This document shows, one piece after another, positions 34,058 to 41,792 of a stretch of 64,000 bases of DNA (positions are counted from its first letter, which is position 1; every line of letters begins with the position of its first letter). The stretch covers positions 578,910-642,909 of the forward strand of contig NZ_BLJO01000002.1 of NCBI RefSeq assembly GCF_009932555.1, written 5' to 3'. Source of the stretch: Steroidobacter agaridevorans. GTDB taxonomy: Bacteria; Pseudomonadota; Gammaproteobacteria; Steroidobacterales; Steroidobacteraceae. Position numbers and translations under genes: made by a program. The notes under the pieces were generated by a model. The model was not told the DNA's origin, made no database searches, and saw only the letters and a program-made list of their open reading frames with translations.

Positions 34058-35707
34058 TTGAAATTACGCAGCAGCCTGCTTGTCTTATTTGTGCTCTTGT
34101 TCGCGTTCAGCGCTCATGCCCAGGATCAGTTCCGGGGATCCGGGTTCTTCATCGGCGATCCCACGCCCAGCAAGGCGGAGCCTCGACACGACGCGTTCGT
34201 GCGCGTCGTCAAGCAGCGACCGAACTCCACCAACATATTCATCGACTACCACGAGCCGATCTGGAGCTCGGGCGCCTACGACGCACAGTGGCGCAAGAAC
34301 GCCACCTGGCACGCCGAGCAGCTGGCGCTGCTGTGCTCGGCGGAATATTTGAATCGATTGGACGCCGAAGGCCGCCCGAACCTCACGCCGATGGTCAGTA
34401 TCGGCTTGACCGACGACTACCACGCCTATCAGCTCAACCTGTCTGCGAGCGATCCGAACTACGGCAAGTACAGCGAAGCCGCAGCGGTGCGCATGATGAA
34501 CAGCATCGCCAACGGCAAGTACGACGTGAACGATCCGGCGACGGGTCGCAAGCGCGTGTGGCCTGCCATTTTCGATGCATTTCGTAACAAGGGCTTTCGC
34601 AAGCTTTACCTGCGCATCGGCTGGGAACAGAACGGCAACTGGTACGGTTGGCAGGTGCGCAGCGAGTCGTCTAGAGCCGCCTATGTCGCGGCGTGGCGCC
34701 ACGTGGCCACGCTAGCTCACAACTATGCCATCGCTTACGGCATGACCATTGAAACAGTGTGGAGCCCTACGGCGTCGTACACGAACTATGGCATCCCCGA
34801 GGAGAGCAGCTATCCCGGCGACAGCTATGTAGACATCATCGCGCCCACCGCTTACAGCCCGATATGGAACGCGACTCGCTCGGCGGACAAAACGGCGTAT
34901 TACGACTGGGGCAGCGAACAGAAAGTCTCGCTGTCCGAATGGCTGTCGAGACCGGTGAATCGCCGCCATCTCTGGGATTACCCGGCCGCGGACTACTGGA
35001 ACCCGCAGCGAGGTTGGGGCATTCCCGCCGCGATCTCCTTCGCCATCTCACAGGGCAAACCTTTCGGCTTCTCGGAAACCGGCACCGGCAATGCGGGCGT
35101 GACCGCGCGTGGTGGCGGCCCCGTCGACGAAGGTGACTATCCCCTCTATCTCGCCCGACGACTCGCCTCGGGAGTGCATCGAGGCATGCAGCTGCGGATG
35201 GTTGAGGTCTGGGCGCAGCCCACAGGCAGCGACGGTTCGACCTTTCTGAGCGGTTCGCGTCCCCAGGAAGCCACCGGCTGGAAGGAATTCGGCACGATCA
35301 TGGCGGCCGTCCAGCAACAGAAGAATGTCGCCAAGGGCAAGCTTGCTTATGCGCGCTCGACCCAGAGCGGCTTCCCTGCCCGCTATGTGACGGATGGCAA
35401 TACGGCTACGCGCTGGAGCAGCGTGCCCGGCGATGACAAGCAATGGATCTATGTCGATCTGGGGCAAAGGTATCCGACTGCGCGCGTGCGTCTTGCTTGG
35501 GATGCCGCCCACGCATCCGAATACTCCATCCAGACTTCGAGCAACGGCGCGACGTGGACCACCCTCTACAAAACGAGCGCTGGCGACGGGGGCGTGGACG
35601 ATATCCGCAGCCTCTCGGGCTTCGGTCGCTATGTCCGCGTCTTCGCCCATAAGCGCGGCACGCAGCTGAAGAACTATTCGTTGCGTGAGATCGAAGTTTA
35701 TCCGTAG
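34058..35707 (+). CDS. Secreted GH26-like glycosidase with F5/8-type C domain
   Basis: This 549-residue protein starts at TTG (34058), with GGAG six bases upstream; no ATG is as well placed. A Sec signal (MKLRSSLLVLFVLLFAFSAHA) precedes a TIM-barrel-like catalytic domain (about 30-400). Candidate catalytic Glu are E190 in LRIGWEQNGNWYGW (acid/base) and E340 in PFGFSETGTGN (nucleophile), the spacing seen in GH26-type mannanases and related enzymes. Residues about 425-549 form a discoidin/F5/8-type C carbohydrate-binding domain (DGNTATRWSSVPGDDKQWIYVDLG). The substrate is unknown; GH26 members cut mannans, glucans or exopolysaccharides. Its 3' end overlaps the convergent ABC ATPase gene by ten bases. 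Confidence 0.8.
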   Translation: MKLRSSLLVLFVLLFAFSAHAQDQFRGSGFFIGDPTPSKAEPRHDAFVRVVKQRPNSTNIFIDYHEPIWSSGAYDAQWRKNATWHAEQLALLCSAEYLNRLDAEGRPNLTPMVSIGLTDDYHAYQLNLSASDPNYGKYSEAAAVRMMNSIANGKYDVNDPATGRKRVWPAIFDAFRNKGFRKLYLRIGWEQNGNWYGWQVRSESSRAAYVAAWRHVATLAHNYAIAYGMTIETVWSPTASYTNYGIPEESSYPGDSYVDIIAPTAYSPIWNATRSADKTAYYDWGSEQKVSLSEWLSRPVNRRHLWDYPAADYWNPQRGWGIPAAISFAISQGKPFGFSETGTGNAGVTARGGGPVDEGDYPLYLARRLASGVHRGMQLRMVEVWAQPTGSDGSTFLSGSRPQEATGWKEFGTIMAAVQQQKNVAKGKLAYARSTQSGFPARYVTDGNTATRWSSVPGDDKQWIYVDLGQRYPTARVRLAWDAAHASEYSIQTSSNGATWTTLYKTSAGDGGVDDIRSLSGFGRYVRVFAHKRGTQLKNYSLREIEVYP

Positions 35708-36426
35708 GCCGCCGCCAGCGCGGTTTCCATCGCGCTGTCGCCTTGGACGCGGTACGCCGCAATCTCACTTTCATTCCACTCGCGGACGATGCGGCCCTCG
35801 ATGAGCAGGGCCGCCTTGTCGGCGTAATGCTCCACGATGTCGAGTGAATGCGTTGCGAGCAACACCGCGCAGCGCCCGCCGGACAAGCGCTGTTGCAAGT
35901 GATGTTTCACCAGCAGCGCGCTGGCCGGATCGAGCCCGTTGAACGCCTCGTCGAGCACGATTAGCGCCGGCTCGCCCAGCAGCGCCAGCAGGATGCACAG
36001 TTTCTGGCGCGTGCCCAGCGAGTACGTGTCGACAAAGCCGTCGAGATGACCGTCGAGCCGCAGCTCGACCGCCAGCGTCAGCACCGCGTCGTCCAATGCC
36101 TGCAGCCCCTTCGCCTGCGCATAGACCTCCAGACATTGACGGCCCGTCAGCAGCCCGGGCAATTGCTCGGGCGCGCACGCATAGCCGAGGTGTCGCTTGG
36201 CGGCGAGCGGCTCGGCGATGATCGAATGGCCGGCGATCAGCAGATCGCCCGAGGTGGGCGCGAGCGCGCCGCCGATACAACGCAACAGCGTGCTCTTGCC
36301 GACGCCGTTCGGTCCGAGCAAACAAAACCACTCCCCTGCCGGCGCCTGCAAACTCACACCGCTCAGCACTTCGCGCTTGCCGTACTTCGCGTGCACCTGG
36401 CGAACGTCGAGCACGATCGCAGTCAT
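35698..36426 (-). CDS. ABC transporter ATP-binding protein
   Basis: The 242-residue ATPase has Walker A LLGPNGVGKSTLLRC, a Q-loop near YACAPEQLP, a variant signature DTYSLGTRQKL (SLGTRQ where LSGGQ is usual), Walker B LIVLDEAFNGLD and H-loop ATHS. The altered signature is the type seen in exporter-like ABC-2 ATPases. It follows a hydrophobic permease-like gene, so it probably powers that partner. A duplicated copy of the permease 3' end lies between them (see the repeat entry). The substrate is unknown. Confidence 0.88.
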   Translation of the reverse strand: MTAIVLDVRQVHAKYGKREVLSGVSLQAPAGEWFCLLGPNGVGKSTLLRCIGGALAPTSGDLLIAGHSIIAEPLAAKRHLGYACAPEQLPGLLTGRQCLEVYAQAKGLQALDDAVLTLAVELRLDGHLDGFVDTYSLGTRQKLCILLALLGEPALIVLDEAFNGLDPASALLVKHHLQQRLSGGRCAVLLATHSLDIVEHYADKAALLIEGRIVREWNESEIAAYRVQGDSAMETALAAAYG

Positions 36427-36516
36427 GTTTCTGCTCCGGCCCGCAACTGCAGCCTTCTCTCATCGCGAGCGTCGAGTTCACATGGGGTCATGTCTTTGCT
36501 CCGACGCGCAATTGCA
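36422..36516 (-). repeat. Short tandem duplication of the permease gene 3' end
   Basis: Two 30-base copies, 36422-36451 and 36487-36516, match at 25 of 30 positions in the same orientation. On the minus strand each contains CGGAGCA...ACATGAC. The upstream copy encodes the end of the permease (MQLRVGAKT, stop TGA within ACATGA). The second copy encodes LQLRAGAET-like sequence and supplies the ribosome-binding site and ATG of the ATPase gene. The original layout was probably a direct ATGA overlap of the two genes, later split by a 65-base duplication. Confidence 0.6.
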
Positions 36517-37615
36517 TGATCGTCGCCAGCGCTGCGAACGCCGCGACGGACAACGCGATCTTCACCGCTGGCGATCGGCCGCGATAGTTGTCGACCAGAG
36601 CGGACCCGGCGATCGAAACGAACAGTCCCAGCCAAAGCGCGGCGACCTGCAGCGCCATGCCGATGGGCGCGCCCAGCATCACCGTGCAGCAGGCCGCCAG
36701 TGCCGCGCCGATGAACTGATGCGTGACGGCGCGGCGCGATACTGACCAGATGAATCCCATGAGCGTGATCGGGGTCGCACGCAGCCAAGCGGCGGCCGAC
36801 CGTGCGACGGTCGTCATTGCCGACAGCAACGCGGCCAGATAACTCGCGACGAAGTACATCGCGACAACGGACAACCCGGCGATGGCGGACGAGCCGCCCT
36901 GCACAGCCAGCAAGGCCGCGACCAGCACGTAACGTGAATTTTCAGGGCGGCTCCACGCGAGCACCTGAGCGATCGGCCACGCAGCCAATCCAGCCGCATC
37001 TGGGCGCATCGAGCGAACTGCTCGAGGTTGTGGCACGTAACGCGACGGAACGACATCGGACACCTTGGTCCGGCCACCGGTCCACCATCCGAAAACGCCG
37101 CCAATAGCCAATCCGCCAGCCGCCGCGGCCGCAACTTTTTCAGCTGCGGCGGCGATGCCCTCGTTCGTCAGCGCGACCAACGCAGGAAACATCACCACGA
37201 TCACTGTGATGACGACCAGGGGCAACAGCACGCGGATCGCGTGCGAGATAAACAGGCTTCGAAGTGGAATGGGCGTGGCAATGAGCCACGACTGCGACTT
37301 GGATTCTTCGAGCTGTCGGCGACGGCCACTCACGGAAGTCGCGGCATAGATCGCCGCCACGACGGCCAACAAGACCCAATACTCCGCCAGCGTCTCGATC
37401 GCGCCAACGACATGCCCCGACAAAGCAAACAACAGCGCAGTCACAACCGCGAGACCGCTGAGAACGAGCAGTACCGCCGTACCACCCTCCCCACGCCATC
37501 GCGACAACGAATTAACGAGTCGCAGCCACTCGACCAGCAGCGCAGGATGCCGGCGCAGAAAAGCCGGCGTCGAGGCCGGCAGGGACGCTACGCGGTTTGC
37601 GCCTTCAGTCGCCAT
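36488..37615 (-). CDS. ABC-2-like membrane protein, probable partner of the ATPase
   Basis: This 375-residue, strongly hydrophobic protein has about eight membrane helices (for example AVLLVLSGLAVVTALLFAL, VLLAVVAAIYAATSV, VLLPLVVITVIVVMFPALVAL, AAAAGGLAIGGVFGWWTGG, IAGLSVVAMYFVASYLAALL). It lacks clear signature motifs, as ABC-2-type permeases often do. Gene order with the ABC ATPase downstream on the same strand and the small intervening duplication support a transporter pair. Its start overlaps the APC permease stop by 28 bases. Confidence 0.75.
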   Translation of the reverse strand: MATEGANRVASLPASTPAFLRRHPALLVEWLRLVNSLSRWRGEGGTAVLLVLSGLAVVTALLFALSGHVVGAIETLAEYWVLLAVVAAIYAATSVSGRRRQLEESKSQSWLIATPIPLRSLFISHAIRVLLPLVVITVIVVMFPALVALTNEGIAAAAEKVAAAAAGGLAIGGVFGWWTGGRTKVSDVVPSRYVPQPRAVRSMRPDAAGLAAWPIAQVLAWSRPENSRYVLVAALLAVQGGSSAIAGLSVVAMYFVASYLAALLSAMTTVARSAAAWLRATPITLMGFIWSVSRRAVTHQFIGAALAACCTVMLGAPIGMALQVAALWLGLFVSIAGSALVDNYRGRSPAVKIALSVAAFAALATIMQLRVGAKT

Positions 37616-38925
37616 GTTCGCAGCCCGTACAGCACGAACACCACGGCCAGCACGGCGAGCAACGCAGTGAACTGCTCGCGCGTCACCGTCTCATAGAACA
37701 GCCACGACAACGACAGGCACGCAGCGACGGGCACCAGCGGCCCGCCCGGAGTCAGGTACGGCTCGCCGTCGCTGCGAATATCCTTCTTGCGCAAAACGTA
37801 GGCTGCGATGGCGCAGAGGAAATAAAGCATCAGCGCCGACAGGTTCGCGAAGATGGTCAATGTTTCATACGTGCCCGACAGCGCGATCGAGGCCACGATC
37901 ACCCCGTAGATCACGATCGCCTTGTGCGGGCTGTGAAAGTTCGGATGCACCGAAGACAGCATCCGAGGCAGGAACCCGTCGCGACTCATCGCGAACAGCC
38001 CGCGCGGCTCGGAAAGAACATTCGCACTGAGATAGCCGAACATCGAGATGACGGCGCCCACGACCAGAATCGTGCGGCCGGTCGGCCCGACGATGGCGCC
38101 GGCCGCGCTGGCCAGCGGTGTCGTGCGATCGTTCGCCAGATCCGTGCCCATGATGCCGAGCGCGACGAACTGAATCGCCAGATACAACAGCGTCGCCGCC
38201 CCCAGCGCCATGAACGCCGCCCGCGGCACGGTCTTCGAGGGATTCTTCACCTCGCCGCTTGGCATCAGCGAGCCTTCGATGCCCGAGAACGCGAAGATCA
38301 CGATGCCCGCCGTGCTCAACACCGAGCTCGCTTCGGGAACGTGGGTCCAGACCAGATTCGACGGCTCGATGAAGAACACGCCGATGGCGACGAACGCGAG
38401 CAGCGGTAACAATTTGGCCACCGTGACGCCCTCGATGACGCGCGCACCGGTCTTCACTCCGCGATAGTTGATCGCGACCAGGGTGCCGACCAGCAACACG
38501 ACGACGCTCTGGTAGACCCAGGCCGGACTGCCCGGCGCCAGCGTCAGAATGGACCGAGCCAGCACGTTGCAAACACCCGCCGCGGCCGAGGTGCCCGTGG
38601 CCAGCACCAAACATCCGGCCACGAAGCCCCACATCGGTCCGATCGCTGTTTCCACATAGGCATAAGGCCCGCCGGTCGCGGAGACCCGGCTGCCTGCCTC
38701 GGCGAAGCACATGACCACCAGGCCGATGATGATCGCGCAGGCCACATAAGCCATCGGCGCGGCCGTACCGAGCTGCAGGACGGCGAAAGCCGGCAGCACG
38801 AAAATGCCGCTGCCTACCGTGTAATTGAAGATGGTCGCTGCCAGTTGGCGGGTGCCCAGCTCGCGGGCCAGCAGCGCGTCCGGATTGCCGGCCTGAACGG
38901 CCGAGGTGTTATTAGTGTCGTGCAT
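37588..38925 (-). CDS. APC superfamily amino acid permease
   Basis: The 445-residue protein has about 12 membrane helices. The first helix has the substrate-binding glycines of the family (NYTVGSGIFVLPAFAVLQLG), and helix 6 has IVIFAFSGIEGSLMPSGEVKNPSKTVPRA. The loops and the repeated pattern of Gly-rich breaks fit the amino acid-polyamine-organocation fold. The likely role is uptake or exchange of an amino acid or amine; the sequence does not fix the substrate. Its neighbour downstream is the ABC-2-like membrane protein, with overlapping ends. Confidence 0.88.
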   Translation of the reverse strand: MHDTNNTSAVQAGNPDALLARELGTRQLAATIFNYTVGSGIFVLPAFAVLQLGTAAPMAYVACAIIIGLVVMCFAEAGSRVSATGGPYAYVETAIGPMWGFVAGCLVLATGTSAAAGVCNVLARSILTLAPGSPAWVYQSVVVLLVGTLVAINYRGVKTGARVIEGVTVAKLLPLLAFVAIGVFFIEPSNLVWTHVPEASSVLSTAGIVIFAFSGIEGSLMPSGEVKNPSKTVPRAAFMALGAATLLYLAIQFVALGIMGTDLANDRTTPLASAAGAIVGPTGRTILVVGAVISMFGYLSANVLSEPRGLFAMSRDGFLPRMLSSVHPNFHSPHKAIVIYGVIVASIALSGTYETLTIFANLSALMLYFLCAIAAYVLRKKDIRSDGEPYLTPGGPLVPVAACLSLSWLFYETVTREQFTALLAVLAVVFVLYGLRTWRLKAQTA

Positions 38926-39045
38926 CGGCCGGAGAATAGCCGATGCGAAGGCGCAAGAGTCCAGCGCCTACGTGTTCAAAAACATCATTTTATGGATCGC
39001 ACCCACCGTCCGGCCCGCAGGCGCGGACGGCAGGCCCGAACTCGA

Positions 39046-40470
39046 TCAACGGTTCGGGAAGTCGATCGCGATCTTGTCCGCGTTCAGCGCCGCCTCGTGC
39101 ACGGCCTCGGACAGGGTCGGGTGCGCGTGGATGGTCCGCTGCAGGTCCTCGGTGCTCGCCGAGTACTCCATCGCCAGCACGGCTTCGGCGATCAGCTCGC
39201 CGGCCATCGGGCCGATGATGTGCACGCCCAGGATCTCGTCGTCATCCGTCGCGGCCACGATCTTCGCAAAGCCGGCGGTGGCTTCCATCGCACGGGCGCG
39301 ACCGCTGGCGAGGAACGGGAACGAGCCGACCTTGTAGCCGCGGCCGCTCTTCTTCACTTCCTCTTCGGTCAGGCCGACCCAGGCGATTTCGGGCGCGGTG
39401 TAGATCACGGAAGGAATGGTCTTGTAATTCACTTCGGCGATCTTGCCGGCGATCAGGTCGGCGACCATCACGCCCTCTTCCTTGCCCTTGTGCGCGAGCA
39501 TCGGGCCACGCACGACGTCACCGACGGCCCACACATTGGCCGCGTCGGTCTTGCAGTCGTGATCGACCTTGATGAAGCCGCGCTCGTCGATCTGCACGCC
39601 GGTGCCGTCGCCGAGCAGATCCTTGGTGAATGGACGACGGCCGATCGCGACCACGACCTTGTCGACTTCCAGGGTCTGCTCGCCCTTGGCGTCGGTGTAC
39701 TTCAGCTTCACGCCGCTGGCCGACTTGTCGGCGCCGCTGACCTTCGCGCCCAGGCGGATGTCGAGGCCGAGCTTCTTGAAGTGCTTGAGCGCTTCCTTGG
39801 AAACAGCGCCGTCCGCGGCCGGCAGGAACGTCTCGAGCGCTTCGAGCACCACGACTTCCGAGCCCAGGCGACGCCACACGCTGCCGAGCTCCAGACCGAT
39901 GACGCCGGCGCCGACGACGCACAGGCGCTTCGGCACGGTGTCGAATTCCAACGCGCCCCACGAGTCGACGATCTGCTTGCCGTCGAACGGCATGCTCTTC
40001 AATTCCGTCGGCGAGGAGCCGGAAGCGAGAATGACGTGCTTGGCCGTCAGCTCTTCTTTCTTGCCGTCCTTACCGGTGAACTCGACTTTGTTGCCCTTGA
40101 GCAGCTTGCCGTGGCCCTGCAGACCTGTAACGCCAGCCGCCTTGAACAGCGAGCTGATGCCCTGAGTCGAGGCCTTCACGATGCCGGCGCGACGCTTCTG
40201 CATCGTCGCCACATCGACCGACACGTCGCCGACCTTGATGCCGTGAACCGCGAACTCGTGCTGAGCCCGGTGCACCAGCTCCGAGGATTCGAGCAGCGCT
40301 TTGGAAGGAATACAGCCCGCGTTCAAGCAGGTGCCGCCGAAGGCATACGAACCGTCCTTGTTCACCCACTCATCGATGCAGGCCACTTTGAGCTTGTTCT
40401 GGCCGGCGCGGATGGCGGCGGGATAACCGGCGGGACCACCGCCGATGACGATGACGTCGTACTGGGACAT
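39046..40470 (-). CDS. lpd: Dihydrolipoyl dehydrogenase (E3)
   Basis: The 474-residue flavoenzyme reoxidises the lipoyl groups of 2-oxo acid dehydrogenases. It has FAD-binding YDVIVIGGGPAGYPAAIRAGQ, redox disulfide GGTCLNAGCIPSK, NAD-binding CVVGAGVIGLELGSVWRRLG, and a C-terminal His-Glu pair in IHAHPTLSEAVHEAAL. It is third in the sucA-sucB-lpd order, so it most likely serves 2-oxoglutarate dehydrogenase. A 13-bp hairpin lies between sucB and this gene. Confidence 0.96.
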   Translation of the reverse strand: MSQYDVIVIGGGPAGYPAAIRAGQNKLKVACIDEWVNKDGSYAFGGTCLNAGCIPSKALLESSELVHRAQHEFAVHGIKVGDVSVDVATMQKRRAGIVKASTQGISSLFKAAGVTGLQGHGKLLKGNKVEFTGKDGKKEELTAKHVILASGSSPTELKSMPFDGKQIVDSWGALEFDTVPKRLCVVGAGVIGLELGSVWRRLGSEVVVLEALETFLPAADGAVSKEALKHFKKLGLDIRLGAKVSGADKSASGVKLKYTDAKGEQTLEVDKVVVAIGRRPFTKDLLGDGTGVQIDERGFIKVDHDCKTDAANVWAVGDVVRGPMLAHKGKEEGVMVADLIAGKIAEVNYKTIPSVIYTAPEIAWVGLTEEEVKKSGRGYKVGSFPFLASGRARAMEATAGFAKIVAATDDDEILGVHIIGPMAGELIAEAVLAMEYSASTEDLQRTIHAHPTLSEAVHEAALNADKIAIDFPNR

Positions 40471-40515
40471 GCGAGCTCCGCAACTATTCTTTATCTAGGA
40501 AACAAATGGGGACGA

Positions 40516-40543
40516 GAATGGGCGCTGCAAGCAGCGCCCATTC
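40516..40543 (-). terminator. Strong hairpin between sucB and lpd
   Basis: Arms GAATGGGCGCTGC and GCAGCGCCCATTC pair over 13 bases with a two-base AA loop. It lies 12 bases after the sucB stop and about 45 before the lpd start. No clear U tract follows on either side, so it may act as a partial terminator or an RNA-stabilising element that sets the ratio of E2 to E3 rather than a full stop. Confidence 0.6.
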
Positions 40544-40555
40544 CCAGCAGGAGGG

Positions 40556-41773
40556 TTACAGCTGCAGCAGCAGGCGCGCCGGGTCTTCCAGCGCTTCCTT
40601 GATCGCCACCAGGAACTGCACCGACTCGCGGCCATCGACGATGCGATGGTCGTAAGTGAGCGCCAGGTACATCATCGGGCGGATCTTGATCTCGCCGTCG
40701 ACCACCATCGGGCGCTCCTGGATCTTGTGCATGCCGAGGATCGCGACCTGCGGCGGATTCAGGATCGGCGTCGACATCAGCGAGCCGAACACGCCGCCGT
40801 TGGTGATCGTGAACGTGCCGCCGGTCAGCTCTTCCAGGGAGATCGAGCCGTCGCGCGCCTTCTTGGCGTAATCGCCGACCGCCTGCTCGAGCTCCGCGAA
40901 GCTCAGCGCTTCGGCGTTGCGAATGACCGGCACCATCAAGCCACGCTCGGTCGAAACCGCGACGCCGAAGTCGTAGTACTCGTGATAGACGACATCGTTG
41001 CCGTCGATGGACGCGTTCACCGCCGGGAACTTACGCAGCGCTTCGATCGCCGCCTTGATGAAGAACGAGCTGAAGCCCAGCTTCACGCCGTGCGCCTTCT
41101 CGAACTTGTCCTTGTAGCGGGCGCGGATCTCGTTCACCGCCGTCAGATCGACTTCGTTGAACGTGGTCAGCATCGCAGCCGTCGACTGCGCCTGAATCAG
41201 ACGCTCGGCGATACGAGCGCGCAGACGAGTCATCGGCACGCGCTGCTCGTTGCGCGAGCCCACGGCGGCCGGCAGCTTCACAGCAGGCGCCTTGGCAGGA
41301 GCCTTCGCTTCGGCCGGAGCCGACTTGCCCGACATGTGTTGAATCACATCGCCCTTGCTCACGCGGCCATCGCGGCCGCTGCCAGCGATCTGCGTGGCAT
41401 CGAGCTTGTGCTCTTCGACCATGCGCTTGGCGGCCGGAGCGAGCTTGCCACCGGCAGCGGCAGCAGCCTTCGTTTCCGCAGCGGCCGGAGCTTCGGCCTT
41501 CTTCGCAGCAGGAGCAGCGGCAACCGCGCCCTCGCCCGCTTCGAGAATCGCCAGCACCTGACCGCTCGTGACGGTCGCGCCGTTCTCGACTTTCAACTCT
41601 TTGATCACGCCCGCCGACGGCGCGGGGACTTCGAGCACCACCTTGTCGGTTTCCAGGTCGACCAGATTTTCATCGCGGCTGACGGCCTCGCCCGGCTTCT
41701 TGTGCCAGGACACCAGGGTAGCGTCGGTAACGGACTCGGGTAATTGCGGAACCTTGATTTCGATTGTCATCAC
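40556..41773 (-). CDS. sucB: Dihydrolipoyllysine succinyltransferase (E2) of 2-oxoglutarate dehydrogenase
   Basis: This 405-residue E2 has one N-terminal lipoyl domain (about 1-80) with the lipoyl-Lys in [11 protein letters not shown] (Lys44). An Ala/Pro-rich linker follows, then a peripheral-subunit-binding domain (about 110-150; [27 protein letters not shown]) and a C-terminal catalytic domain with [18 protein letters not shown] and the active-site [16 protein letters not shown] (His and Asp). It transfers succinyl to CoA. It follows sucA by 19 bases. Confidence 0.96.
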   Translation of the reverse strand: MMTIEIKVPQLPESVTDATLVSWHKKPGEAVSRDENLVDLETDKVVLEVPAPSAGVIKELKVENGATVTSGQVLAILEAGEGAVAAAPAAKKAEAPAAAETKAAAAAGGKLAPAAKRMVEEHKLDATQIAGSGRDGRVSKGDVIQHMSGKSAPAEAKAPAKAPAVKLPAAVGSRNEQRVPMTRLRARIAERLIQAQSTAAMLTTFNEVDLTAVNEIRARYKDKFEKAHGVKLGFSSFFIKAAIEALRKFPAVNASIDGNDVVYHEYYDFGVAVSTERGLMVPVIRNAEALSFAELEQAVGDYAKKARDGSISLEELTGGTFTITNGGVFGSLMSTPILNPPQVAILGMHKIQERPMVVDGEIKIRPMMYLALTYDHRIVDGRESVQFLVAIKEALEDPARLLLQL

Positions 41774-41792
41774 TTGATCCTGTTATGCGGCG

